Of a DNA stretch of 64,000 bases, positions 43,941-52,757 are shown piece after piece. The notes under the pieces were generated by a model. That model was not told the DNA's origin. It did not search any database and saw nothing but the letters and a program-made list of their open reading frames with translations. Position 1 is the stretch's first letter. Every line of letters starts with the position of its first letter. A program made the position numbers and the translations under genes. The stretch comes from Mesorhizobium sp. SARCC-RB16n (GTDB lineage Bacteria > Pseudomonadota > Alphaproteobacteria > Rhizobiales > Rhizobiaceae), in NCBI RefSeq assembly GCF_008520305.1, contig NZ_ML703297.1, positions 1 through 64,000 of the forward strand, in the 5' to 3' direction.

Positions 43941-45524
43941 ATGACAAATGAAATCCGTCATCTAGGCCAACAGGTTGTATCGGGAAGACTATCCCGTCGT
44001 GATTTTCTTGGGCGTGCCGCTGCGCTCGGTCTTAGCGCACCTTTCGCCAACTCGCTGCTTTCCAATGCAGCGCGCGCCGCGCAACCGGTCAAGGGCCGAA
44101 CACTTAAGGCTGGCCTGCAGGGCGGAGCGGCTACCGACACTCTCGACACGGCACACTTTTCGACCTCGGTAGATATTGCGTTCGGTCGTGCATGGGGTGA
44201 GCAGCTTGTGCAGATCGATCCCAAGGGTGGACTTCAGCCGGCGCTCGCCGAAGAGTGGGGCTCGTCGAAGGACGCCAAGGTCTGGACCTTCAAAATCCGC
44301 AAGGGTGTGCAGTTCCACGATGGCAAGGAAATGACCCCGGCCGACGTGCTTGCCACTATGGAGCGCCATTCCGACAAGAATTCAAAGTCGGGCGCGCTCG
44401 GCATTATGCAGGGCATCGATAAGATTGCTGTCGACGGCCAAAATGTGGTCTTTACGCTCAAGGACCCCAACGCCGACCTCCCCTACCTAATGGATGACTA
44501 CCACTTGATCATTCAGCCGAATGGCGGCAAGGACAACCCGGCCGCAGGGATTGGCACCGGCCCCTATAAGGTTACCGTGAACGAACCCGGCGTCCGTCTC
44601 GGCGGCGAAAAGTTTGCCGGCTACTGGCGCGACGACCGCGGCTTTGCCGACCAGGTCGAAGTCATTGTCATCAATGATCCGACAGCCCGAATGTCCGCCT
44701 TGCAGAGCGGCCAGGTGCACATCGTCAACTTTGTCCAGCCGAAACTCGTCGATCTCATCAAGCGGGTACCTGGCATGACCATCCGGAACGTGTCAGGGCG
44801 TGGCCACTACGTCTTTGTCGCTCGCTGTAAGACGGCGCCATTCGACAACAACGACCTGCGCTTGGCTCTGAAGTTTGCGATCGACCGCGACGAGATGCTG
44901 GACAAAGTGCTGCGCGGCTATGGCACGGTCGGCAACGACTTCCCGATCAACGCCGCCTACCCGCTGTTCACCGAGGTTGAGCAGCGCAAATACGATCCCG
45001 ACAAGGCCAAGTTCTATTACAAGAAGTCCGGCCATGACGGCCCCGTGCTGCTGAGGACGTCGGACGTCGCCTTCCCCGGTGCCGTCGATGCCGCACAGCT
45101 GTTCCAGCAAAGTGCTGCCAAGGCTGGCATCAAGCTGGAGATTAAGCGCGAACCGGGCGACGGATACTGGTCAGAAGTCTGGCAAAAGCAGCCCTTCTGC
45201 GCCTCCTACTGGGGTGGCCGCCCGACCCAGGATCAGATGTATTCCGTCGGCTACTACTCCAAAGCTGACTGGAACGAATCGCAATTCGCGAACGACAAGT
45301 TCGACAAAATGCTTTACCAGGCCCGCGCCGAGTTGGATCCCGAGAAGCGCAAGAAGATTTACGCGGACATGGGCACAATTGTGAATCAGGAAGGCGGTAC
45401 CATCGTCCCGATGTTCAATCAGTTCATCGATGCGACCGGCGCAAAGGTCGAGGGTTGGATCGACGATCCGAACTATGAGCTGTCAGGATACTATGCCCTG
45501 TCACGGTGCTGGATTGCCGGTTGA
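43941..45524 (+). CDS. Peptide ABC transporter substrate-binding protein
   Basis: 527 residues of the SBP_bac_5 (DppA/OppA) family. The N-terminus has a twin-arginine signal, SRRDFLGRAAALGLS at residues 18-32, so it is exported folded by Tat and then works in the periplasm. The family region AEEWGSSKDAKVWTFKIRKGVQFHDGKEMT and the later GRGHYVFVARCKTAPFDNNDLRLALKFAIDR are characteristic. AGGGGAAGTACC precedes the ATG. It leads a four-gene transporter operon. Ligand is probably a small peptide, opine or acyl-amino acid. Confidence 0.93.
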   Translation: MTNEIRHLGQQVVSGRLSRRDFLGRAAALGLSAPFANSLLSNAARAAQPVKGRTLKAGLQGGAATDTLDTAHFSTSVDIAFGRAWGEQLVQIDPKGGLQPALAEEWGSSKDAKVWTFKIRKGVQFHDGKEMTPADVLATMERHSDKNSKSGALGIMQGIDKIAVDGQNVVFTLKDPNADLPYLMDDYHLIIQPNGGKDNPAAGIGTGPYKVTVNEPGVRLGGEKFAGYWRDDRGFADQVEVIVINDPTARMSALQSGQVHIVNFVQPKLVDLIKRVPGMTIRNVSGRGHYVFVARCKTAPFDNNDLRLALKFAIDRDEMLDKVLRGYGTVGNDFPINAAYPLFTEVEQRKYDPDKAKFYYKKSGHDGPVLLRTSDVAFPGAVDAAQLFQQSAAKAGIKLEIKREPGDGYWSEVWQKQPFCASYWGGRPTQDQMYSVGYYSKADWNESQFANDKFDKMLYQARAELDPEKRKKIYADMGTIVNQEGGTIVPMFNQFIDATGAKVEGWIDDPNYELSGYYALSRCWIAG

Positions 45525-45535
45525 GGAACCAGTAG

Positions 45536-46495
45536 ATGTCTTCTTCTATCGTGAAACTTGGTGCCCAGCGGATTGCGCTGGGCATCATGCTGCTGTTGGC
45601 CGTCTCGGTCCTGATATTCGCCGGCACCCAGATCCTGCCCGGCGACGTCGCGCAAGCCATTCTCGGACAGTCAGCGACACCGGAGTCGCTCGCCAATCTG
45701 CGCGAGCAGCTCGGGCTCAACCAGCCTGCCTATGTCAGGTATTTCCACTGGCTAGGGGGTGTGCTCGCCGGTGATCTCGGCACGTCGATGACGAGTGGAC
45801 AGGGGATCAGCAGCGCTATCAAGGGCCGGCTGTGGAACACTCTGTTTCTGGCCTTCTGGGCCGCGATCGTGGCCATTCCGCTGGCCATCACGCTTGGGCT
45901 GATCGCGGTGCGCTACCGCAATGGCTGGGTCGACAAGCTGATCTCCGGCTTGGCGCTCGCCTCGACCTCGTTTCCCGAATTCTTCATTGGCTATGTGCTC
46001 GTCTATTTCTTTGCCGTGAAGTGGCAGATCTTCCCCGGCATCTCGACCGTCTATGACGGCATGCCGTTCCTCGAGCGCATGCAGGCGATCGCCATGCCTG
46101 TGACGGCCCTGACGCTGGTGGTGCTGGCGCACATGATGCGCATGACCCGCGCGGCGATCCTCAACGTCATGCAGTCGGCCTATGTCGAGACGGCCGAGCT
46201 GAAGGGCCTGTCGGCCTTCGCCGTCATCCGCAAGCATGCCTTTCCGAACGCGATCGCTCCGATCATCAACGTCGTCATGCTCAACCTTGCCTATCTCATC
46301 GTCGGCGTGGTGGTGGTTGAAGTGATCTTCGTCTATCCGGGCATGGGACAATATCTAGTCGACCACGTCACCAAGCGTGATGTGCCGGTGGTGCAGGCGG
46401 TCGGCCTGATCTTCGCCGCCGTCTATATCAGCCTCAACATCATCGCGGACATTGCGGCGATCGTCGCTAATCCGCGCCTCAGACATCCGAAATAG
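45536..46495 (+). CDS. Peptide ABC transporter permease (DppB-like)
   Basis: 319 residues with six predicted membrane segments; first is LGIMLLLAVSVLIFAGTQIL. The N-terminal GQSATPESLANLREQLGLNQPAYVRYFHWL is typical of the DppB group. The EAA loop appears as YVETAELKGLSAFAVIRKHAFPNAIAPI. It forms half of the inner-membrane channel. It starts 11 bp after the binding protein gene. Confidence 0.93.
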   Translation: MSSSIVKLGAQRIALGIMLLLAVSVLIFAGTQILPGDVAQAILGQSATPESLANLREQLGLNQPAYVRYFHWLGGVLAGDLGTSMTSGQGISSAIKGRLWNTLFLAFWAAIVAIPLAITLGLIAVRYRNGWVDKLISGLALASTSFPEFFIGYVLVYFFAVKWQIFPGISTVYDGMPFLERMQAIAMPVTALTLVVLAHMMRMTRAAILNVMQSAYVETAELKGLSAFAVIRKHAFPNAIAPIINVVMLNLAYLIVGVVVVEVIFVYPGMGQYLVDHVTKRDVPVVQAVGLIFAAVYISLNIIADIAAIVANPRLRHPK

Positions 46496-46504
46496 GCGCC
46501 GGGC

Positions 46505-47329
46505 ATGCTCGACATCAAACGCATACCGATCCCGGCGCTGATCGGGATCGTGCTGACGGCCATGTTTGTCCTGGCGGCGATCTTCGGCCCGTTGATCGCT
46601 CCGCACGGCAATGGCGAGATCATCGGCGATGTCTGGGAACCGATGACTGCGGCGCACTGGCTTGGCACCGACAATCTTGGCCGTGATCTGTTGTCCCGCA
46701 TGATTTACGGCGCCCGCATCACGCTGTTCATCGCCGTTCTTGCCACGGCGCTGTCGTTCTCGCTCGGCGCCATCCTCGGCTTCTCAGCCGCGGTGTTCGG
46801 CGGCTGGTTCGACACGCTCCTGTCGCGCCTCGTCGACCTGCTGATGTCGATCCCGACACTGATCATGGGCTTGGTCGTGCTCTCGGTGCTGCCCTCCAAC
46901 CTGGTGACGCTGATCCTGGTCATGGGCATTCTCGACTCAACCCGGGTCTACCGGCTGTCGCGGGCGGTCGCCGTGGACATCAACGTGATGGACTATGTCG
47001 AGGCCGCCAAGCTGCGCGGCGAAGGCAGCGGCTGGATCATTTTCCGCGAGATCCTGCCCAACGCGCTGTCGCCGCTGGTGTCCGAACTTGGACTGCGCTT
47101 CATCTATGCGGTGCTGTTTTTGTCGACGCTCTCCTTCCTCGGCCTTGGCGTGCAGCCGCCAGATGCCGACTGGGGCGCCATGGTCAAGGAGAACAAGGAC
47201 GGCATCGTGTTCGGCATCGGGGCGGCGCTGATCCCGGCGGCGGCGATCGCCATGCTGGCGATTTCAGTCAATCTCGTCGCCGACTGGGTGCTTAACCGTA
47301 CGACGAGCCTGAAGGGAGGACGCGGGTGA
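46505..47329 (+). CDS. Peptide ABC transporter permease (DppC-like)
   Basis: 274 residues. HWLGTDNLGRDLLSRMIYGARITL is the DppC/OppC hallmark; the EAA loop is DYVEAAKLRGEGSGWIIFREILPNALSPL. Five to six membrane helices. It overlaps the following ATPase gene by 4 bp. It pairs with the DppB-like permease. Confidence 0.93.
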   Translation: MLDIKRIPIPALIGIVLTAMFVLAAIFGPLIAPHGNGEIIGDVWEPMTAAHWLGTDNLGRDLLSRMIYGARITLFIAVLATALSFSLGAILGFSAAVFGGWFDTLLSRLVDLLMSIPTLIMGLVVLSVLPSNLVTLILVMGILDSTRVYRLSRAVAVDINVMDYVEAAKLRGEGSGWIIFREILPNALSPLVSELGLRFIYAVLFLSTLSFLGLGVQPPDADWGAMVKENKDGIVFGIGAALIPAAAIAMLAISVNLVADWVLNRTTSLKGGRG

Positions 47330-48984
47330 TGGCCGACAGCAAAGCGAAGCCTGGCCTGCTCCTCGACATCCGCAACTTGCGCATCGAGGCCACGGTCTAC
47401 CCGCCCGGCGAGCCGCCGAAGAACATCGTGCTGGTCCACGATGTTTCGCTGACGCTGGAAAAGGGCAAGGTGCTCGGCCTGATCGGCGAGTCCGGCGCCG
47501 GCAAGTCGACCATCGGCTTGTCGTCCATGGGCTATGGCCGCGGCGGCGTGCGCATCACCGGTGGCGAGGTCATCCTCAATGGCCGCGACATCATGAAAGG
47601 CGGCAAGGAAGGCTTCCGCAAGCTTCGCGGCCGCGAGGTCTGCTATGTCGCGCAATCGGCGGCTGCCGCCTTCAACCCGGCGCACCGCCTGATGGACCAG
47701 GTGGTGGAAGCCACACTTCTGCACGGGATGGCGACGCGGACGGAGGCCGAGAAGCGCGCCGTGGCACTATTCAAGAAGCTCAGCTTGCCGAACCCAGAAA
47801 CCATCGGCGAACGGTTTCCGCACCAGGTTTCCGGCGGCCAGTTGCAGCGCGTGATGACGGCCATGGCGCTGTGTTCGGAGCCCGACCTGATCGTCTTCGA
47901 CGAGCCGACCACCGCGCTCGACGTGACGACGCAGATCGACGTGCTGGCGGCGATCAAGGATGCCATACGCGACACCGGCGTGGCAGCACTCTATATCACC
48001 CATGACCTTGCCGTCGTCGCCCAGGTCTCCGACGAGATCATGGTATTGCGCCACGGCCGGCTGGTCGAATGTGGCGACACGCGACAGATCATCAAGGAAC
48101 CGCGCCAAGATTATACGCGCGCCCTGGTCTCCGTGCACGAGATCGAGCACGCTGAGGAGAAGCCTGGCGCAACGCCGTTTCTGTCGGTGAAGAATATCAC
48201 CGCCGCGTACGGGGGTGGCAACGTCAAGGTGCTGAGGGACATCTCGGTCGAAATCTATCCGGGCCAGACCTTGGCCGTCGTCGGCGAATCCGGCTCCGGA
48301 AAATCGACACTGGCGCGCGCGATCACCGGGCTTCTACCGCCCGTAGAAGGCACCGTCACCTTCGACGGCAGGCCACTTGCCAACCGGCTTGCCGACCGGC
48401 CGAAGGAAGATCTGCGCCAGCTGCAGATGATCTACCAGATGGCCGATGTGGCAATGAACCCCCGCCAGACCGTCGGCACCATCATCGGCCGGCCGCTGAC
48501 TTTCTATTTTGGTCTTAGGGGTGCCGAACGCGACAATCGTGTGAAAGAACTGCTCGAAGAGATCGAGATGGGTCAGGGCTTCATCAACCGCTATCCGGCC
48601 GAGCTTTCGGGCGGCCAGAAGCAGCGAGTGTGTATCGCCCGAGCGCTGGCCGGTAAGCCGAAACTCATTATCTGCGACGAGGTGACCTCGGCTCTCGATC
48701 CTCTGGTGGCAAATGGCATTCTGAAGCTTTTGCTTAATCTTCAGCAGATCGAACGGGTCGCCTACCTCTTCATCACACACGACATCGCGACGGTGAAGTC
48801 GATCGCCGACTCCATTGCGGTCATGTATCGCGGCGAGGTGGTGCGCTACGGTTCCAAAAGCAAGGTGCTAACGCCGCCGTTTGATGACTACACGGACCTG
48901 CTCCTGTCGTCGGTGCCGGCAATGGAGATCGGGTGGCTCGAGCAGGCCATTGGTGGCAGAAAAATGGCGAGCGCGGGGCATTAG
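47326..48984 (+). CDS. Peptide ABC transporter ATPase with two nucleotide-binding domains
   Basis: 552 residues, a DppD-DppF fusion. First NBD: Walker A GLIGESGAGKST, signature VSGGQLQRV, Walker B DLIVFDEPTTALD. Second NBD: Walker A AVVGESGSGKST, signature LSGGQKQRV, Walker B LIICDEVTSALD. Both domains look catalytically intact. The start overlaps the permease stop by 4 bp. It energises uptake through the two permeases. Confidence 0.93.
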   Translation: MMADSKAKPGLLLDIRNLRIEATVYPPGEPPKNIVLVHDVSLTLEKGKVLGLIGESGAGKSTIGLSSMGYGRGGVRITGGEVILNGRDIMKGGKEGFRKLRGREVCYVAQSAAAAFNPAHRLMDQVVEATLLHGMATRTEAEKRAVALFKKLSLPNPETIGERFPHQVSGGQLQRVMTAMALCSEPDLIVFDEPTTALDVTTQIDVLAAIKDAIRDTGVAALYITHDLAVVAQVSDEIMVLRHGRLVECGDTRQIIKEPRQDYTRALVSVHEIEHAEEKPGATPFLSVKNITAAYGGGNVKVLRDISVEIYPGQTLAVVGESGSGKSTLARAITGLLPPVEGTVTFDGRPLANRLADRPKEDLRQLQMIYQMADVAMNPRQTVGTIIGRPLTFYFGLRGAERDNRVKELLEEIEMGQGFINRYPAELSGGQKQRVCIARALAGKPKLIICDEVTSALDPLVANGILKLLLNLQQIERVAYLFITHDIATVKSIADSIAVMYRGEVVRYGSKSKVLTPPFDDYTDLLLSSVPAMEIGWLEQAIGGRKMASAGH

Positions 48985-49015
48985 GCCGAATTCTTAAAGC
49001 AAGGTGCCAGGGGTG

Positions 49016-49189
49016 TCATCGCCTCCCGCTCCCGATCACTCGATTAACCGTCGATTCCACGAACGCGGTCGAGACGACCTCGCCACAGCGATGGCGTTCG
49101 GCGTTTGGGCATGAGATCGGCATTGCTGTCGACATAGCGACATAGCGGCTGAACTCTTCCAGATATCGGCGCAGCTTGCGCACTTCATG
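49016..49189 (-). pseudogene. ISKra4-like transposase, C-terminal fragment split by IS66
   Basis: The minus strand reads HEVRKLRRYLEEFSRYVAM, then GEVVSTAFVESTVNRVIGSGRR and a stop. The block STAFVESTVN is the conserved C-terminus of ISKra4-type transposases. The frame continues exactly from the fragment at 52324-52558 when the IS66 element and one copy of the 7-bp duplication are removed, so both pieces were once one gene. It is a relic. Confidence 0.75.
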
Positions 49190-49267
49190 GTAAGCGTTGC
49201 ACCAAGGCGCCTTTCCTGAATCGTCTTGATGGTTGATTAGGTCGCTCGTTGGTTGGTGCGCCGGCGA

Positions 49268-49867
49268 TCACTCGGGGTCGTAGTGGGTGACGTAGTGGAG
49301 TTCGCGGAGGGCGGGAATGACGAGGGCGATATCTTTGTACGCCTCGTGCTCGATGAGGCGCGCGGTCTCGGGCCCCGGCCTGGGCTTGCCGAGGACAGGC
49401 CTTCCCTTTTTGTCGACGCAGTAGATCAGGATCGGCAGCAGCAGGCCGTGGTTGGGGTTGTTGAGGTCGAGGAGCGATTTCCATTTTTTGATGTTGAGAT
49501 TCATGGCCGCGTAGAACCCCTGGCACCACGGCCGTGGGTCGACGCCGCCGCTGGATTTGGTGGCGAACCGGGGCGCATAATCCTGCGGTCTGTCGAAGAG
49601 CGTCTCGTTGATCCGGTTGTGGATCCTGGCCATGCTGGCAGACACGGCGTGATCGGTTGCAGAGCCTTTGGCCAGGATGTCCCGCGGCAATCCCATGACC
49701 GGGCACATCCAGTCTTGCGGGTCCGCGAACCGCGGCCCGGTGACCGCCGCCGTTACGAACCCATCCAGCGCCGACATGGTCCGCACCAGCGGGCGGGGGT
49801 TGGTCTTGGCGGCCATCCAGGCCTCGAGCGCCTCATCCGACAGCGCCATGTCGTCGATCGCGCTCAT
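49268..49867 (-). CDS. IS66 accessory protein (UPF0149/YecA-like)
   Basis: 199 residues from ATG 49867, which overlaps the tnpC stop (ATGA). The segment SDEALEAWMAAKTNPRPLVRTMSALDGFVTAAVTGP, followed by DWMCPVMG and PWCQGFYAAMNLN, resembles the UPF0149/YecA family. Such passengers are found downstream of tnpC in some IS66 copies; their role in transposition is not known. The C-terminal 60 residues end in HYVTHYDPE. It is intact, unlike tnpC. Confidence 0.75.
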   Translation of the reverse strand: MSAIDDMALSDEALEAWMAAKTNPRPLVRTMSALDGFVTAAVTGPRFADPQDWMCPVMGLPRDILAKGSATDHAVSASMARIHNRINETLFDRPQDYAPRFATKSSGGVDPRPWCQGFYAAMNLNIKKWKSLLDLNNPNHGLLLPILIYCVDKKGRPVLGKPRPGPETARLIEHEAYKDIALVIPALRELHYVTHYDPE

Positions 49868-51424
49868 GCCGCCAAGGGGAGCGGCATCTCTTGGCGGCGC
49901 ACCCAGTTCCATGGCATCAGCTCATCCCAGCGCGAGGCTGGCCAGTCGTTCTGGATGCGCTCGATGACATCGGCCATGTAGGCTTCGGCATCGACGCTGC
50001 AGAGCTTGCAGGTCTCGATGATGCTGAGCACGACCGCGGATCGCTCGGCCGCGGTGAAGTTGCCCGAGAAAACCCAATTGCGCCCGCCGACCGTAAATCC
50101 ACGAATCGCCCGCTCCGCAATCAGGTTGTCTGGCTCGAGCTTGCCGTCGTAGAGGAAGCGATTGAACGCGCGCCATCGCTTGGTGCCATAAGCGAAGGCC
50201 TTCGCGATATCGGCATGGCGCGACAAACCGTTGGCCTGGCGCGTGAGCTGTCGTCGCAGCGCCCGAACCAGGGGTCGGGTCCGTCTTCGTCGTGCGGCCA
50301 ATCGCTCGGCGGGCGGGAGCCCCCGTATCTCTTCCTCGATCCGGTAGATCGCCTGGATACCGGCCATGGCCGTCGTGCTGAGCTCGGTCGGCTGACTGTC
50401 GTGAACGTCGAATATCTTGCGACGCAGATGGGCCAGGCAGGCAGCTTCCCGAATGGCGCCGCCTTTGTAGATCTGGTTGTAGCCACTGAATCCGTCGGCC
50501 TGGAGTGTGCCGGCAAATCCGGCGAGCTCGCTCATCACGCTCTCGCCGGCGCGGCCCATGGTGGCGCGATACCAGGCGATCGGCGGCTCCTGCGAACCCG
50601 AGTTGCGGTCGTCGGCGACGTAAACCCAGAGCGCGCCCTTGTGCGTCTTGCCGGTGCCGGGCGCCAGGATCGGAAGCCGCGTGTCGTCGGTATGCAACTT
50701 GGTGCGGGTACGACCGATCTCACGAATGCGGTTGTAGATCGGATCGAGCAAGGCGGCGGCATAGCCGGCGCTGCGCGCAAGCGTGGATCGCTCGATATCG
50801 ACGCCCTTGGCGGCCATCATCTGGGTCTGACGGTAGCACGGCAGGTGATAACCCCACTTCCATGGGCGAGCGCGGCATAGCTGAGCTTGCCGCGTGCAAT
50901 GGCCTTGGCCGGTGCCGGCGCCTGAACGATTTTATCGCAGGTCCGGCAGCTGTACTTGGGTCGAACGGTCTCGATCACCTGCCAGGCCTGGACGACCAGG
51001 TCGAGCATCTCGTCGCTATCTTCGCCCATGGCGCGCAGAGGGGGCAGCACGCGCAAGACGGCTCGCGAAGGATCCGCTTGCGCGGCAGGTTGGGGTTGAG
51101 CTTGCGCACTGGCAGCACCCGGACCTTGTCGGTGTCGGCGACGATGGGCAGCTCGATATTGGGCACGCCGGCGGCGAAATCGGTCTCGAGATCTTCGAGC
51201 TCGAGCAGCATCTGGCCCAGCTTCTCGGACGAGCGTCCGAAGGCCTTGCGGTTGAAGCGATCGATCCGCAGCTGCAGGCGCTGGATGCGAAGTGCGGCCT
51301 CCGCGCGCTCTCTGCGCAGCTGCTCATCGCGTTCGGCGATGGTGATGTCACGGGCAGAAACGGCCGCCTACAGAAGCGCGATCCGGGCGAGGAAATCAGC
51401 GGTTGAGGGAGCTTGTTCCGACAC
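49864..51424 (-). pseudogene. tnpC: IS66 transposase TnpC, degenerate
   Basis: The IS66 DDE transposase is recognisable but broken. From GTG 51424 the frame MSEQAPSTADFLARIALL ends at a TAG (51368-51370). It resumes with AVSARDITIAERDEQLRRE, shifts frame near 51060 (KRILREPS to RVLPPLRAMG), where the zinc-finger segment PKYSCRTCDKIVQ follows, and shifts again near 50820. The catalytic part (MMAAKGVDIERSTLA...TDDTRLPILAPG...ADGFSGYN...ERAIRGFTVGGRNW) is otherwise open to the stop. With one stop and two frameshifts it should be inactive. Confidence 0.85.
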
Positions 51425-51496
51425 CCAAATTACATACCCCAAAGACTTCCGTTACGGAAGCAAAATCGACACAAAATCAATAAGAAACGAGCAAAA

Positions 51497-51847
51497 TTAG
51501 CCAGCCAGACGCGGCCGATAAGTCTTGCTCGGTCGGCGCCAGTCGATCCCTTCTAGAAGCAGCGAAAGCTCCGCCTTGGTAAGCGAAACGGCGACCTGAT
51601 CCTTTGTGGCTGGCCAGGCAAAACAGCCATCGGTCAGTCGCTTTGTGAACATGCAGAACCCCTGGTCGTCATGCGCCAAAATTTTTATGATATGACCCTT
51701 GCGTCCCCGGAAGCAGAAGATCGCGCCAGTGTGCGGATTGAGCGCGAGCACCTGCTGCACCATCCGCGCGAGGCTATTGATCCCGCGGCGCATATCGGTC
51801 GCGCCGCAGCACAAGTAAATCTGGTCGGTCGGCACCACCGTGATCAC
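51497..51847 (-). CDS. tnpB: IS66 protein TnpB
   Basis: 116 residues from the GTG at 51847, which overlaps the tnpA stop (GTGA). IYLCCGATDMRRGINSLARMVQQ and GAIFCFRGRKGHIIKILAHDDQGFCMFTKRL are the conserved IS66 Orf2 blocks. TnpB is required for IS66 transposition but is not itself the transposase. It is intact here. Confidence 0.9.
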   Translation of the reverse strand: MITVVPTDQIYLCCGATDMRRGINSLARMVQQVLALNPHTGAIFCFRGRKGHIIKILAHDDQGFCMFTKRLTDGCFAWPATKDQVAVSLTKAELSLLLEGIDWRRPSKTYRPRLAG

Positions 51848-52266
51848 CTGGTCAACTCCGCCAGGACGATGCTCAGCGCTGTCGGATCGACGGTCCCGTC
51901 GATCCGCAATCGCGCACCGCTCGGCTTGCCGGCCGGGTCCGGGCAATAGGCGGCGGGCCGGTCGACCTCAGGCAGATCGTTGACCTCGATCCGTGCGAAG
52001 GTCGCCATCGCCTGGTCGGCATCGAGCTCGCCGCCGGCCATCTGCTTGCGCCACGCATAGAGCTGCGAAGGAGCTACGCCGAACGCTTGCGCGACCTCGG
52101 TCACCGAAGACCCCGCCGCGTTCGCAAGGTCGACCAGCGCGCGCTTCTCCGCGCAACTCCACAGCCTCCGTCGCCGCGCGCGCCCGGGCATCGTTGCACA
52201 ATCTTCAGCCGCCGCGGCGCCGCTGATCTCGGCGACTACATCGCCTTCTGCATGTTCCAATGTCAT
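51844..52266 (-). CDS. tnpA: IS66 protein TnpA
   Basis: 140 residues. The N-terminal HTH of the IS3/IS911 type is RRRLWSCAEKRALVDLANAAGSSVTEVAQAFGVAPSQLYAWRKQM, followed by a conserved tail ending VLAELTR. It is the first gene of the element, translationally coupled to tnpB and 57 bp from the right inverted repeat. Probably a DNA-binding accessory of the transposition complex. Intact. Confidence 0.9.
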   Translation of the reverse strand: MTLEHAEGDVVAEISGAAAAEDCATMPGRARRRRLWSCAEKRALVDLANAAGSSVTEVAQAFGVAPSQLYAWRKQMAGGELDADQAMATFARIEVNDLPEVDRPAAYCPDPAGKPSGARLRIDGTVDPTALSIVLAELTR

Positions 52267-52323
52267 GGCGCGAAAGCTCCATGTTCATCGGCCTATTGCA
52301 AGGTGCCTTGATGCATCGCTTAC

Positions 52324-52558
52324 CTTCATGTGGCGGATCGCTGATGAGATCAAGCCATCGCCAAAATCCTCCAAAAGCGCCAGGGCCCGATCCGACGTAG
52401 GCATGCCAGAGATGACACCTCACGCTTTCAAGCACGGCGACTGCCGCAGGTGCTGCCGCATTGAACTGCGCAGGCAGGCCTCGCGCCATCTGTTGCAGGA
52501 CGGTGATGCGCATTGTGATCTGAAAGTAGTCGAGGACGTGCTCGGCATTAGGACGCAT
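52324..52558 (-). pseudogene. ISKra4-like transposase, middle fragment split by IS66
   Basis: The minus strand reads AEHVLDYFQITMRITVLQQMARGL, then LESVRCHLWHAYVG and FWRWLDLISDPPHE, where the IS66 element begins. These blocks match the central part of ISKra4-type transposases. Upstream of 52558 the frame meets stop codons, so the N-terminal half is missing. It joins the C-terminal fragment at 49016-49189 through the 7-bp duplication. Confidence 0.75.
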
Positions 52559-52604
52559 GTACCGTTAGAGGTCACTCAGGTAGCAGGCGCCATCTGAGCG
52601 CCGA

Positions 52605-52620
52605 TGTCCTGAACCCGACA
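52605..52620 (+). promoter_or_regulatory. NifA upstream activator site (CmcI-like gene)
   Basis: TGTCCTGAACCCGACA fits TGT-N10-ACA; on the opposite strand it reads TGTCGGGTTCAGGACA and fits the fuller TGT-N4-T-N5-ACA form. It lies 86 bp upstream of the -24 element, a typical distance. Confidence 0.75.
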
Positions 52621-52705
52621 AAGCACGCCGACACCTGACAGCGGGCACGCCGGCATTCATGGGTTGATCACCCTCGTTAAAGCATGTGCGACCTCGTTCC
52701 GCGAG

Positions 52706-52720
52706 TGGCACGCCGATTGC
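52706..52720 (+). promoter_or_regulatory. Sigma-54 promoter of the CmcI-like gene
   Basis: TGGCACGCCGATTGC is a perfect TGGCAC-N5-TTGC match. The start codon follows 38 bp downstream of the -12 element. With the activator site upstream it predicts NifA-dependent expression in symbiosis. Confidence 0.8.
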
Positions 52721-52757
52721 GCGGATAATGAGGCAGACGCAATATGGAGATAGACCT

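Larger units (their letters stand above)
49190..52323. mobile_element. IS66-family insertion sequence
   Basis: Terminal inverted repeats GTAAGCGTTGCACCAAGGCG (from 49190) and, at the right end, GTAAGCGATGCATCAAGGCA read inward from 52323. CTTCATG flanks both ends (49183-49189 and 52324-52330), a target duplication with the eighth base diverged. Contents on the minus strand: tnpA, tnpB, a degenerate tnpC and an accessory ORF. The length of 3.13 kb is slightly above the usual 2.5-2.9 kb because of the extra ORF. tnpC damage makes the copy non-autonomous. Confidence 0.9.
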
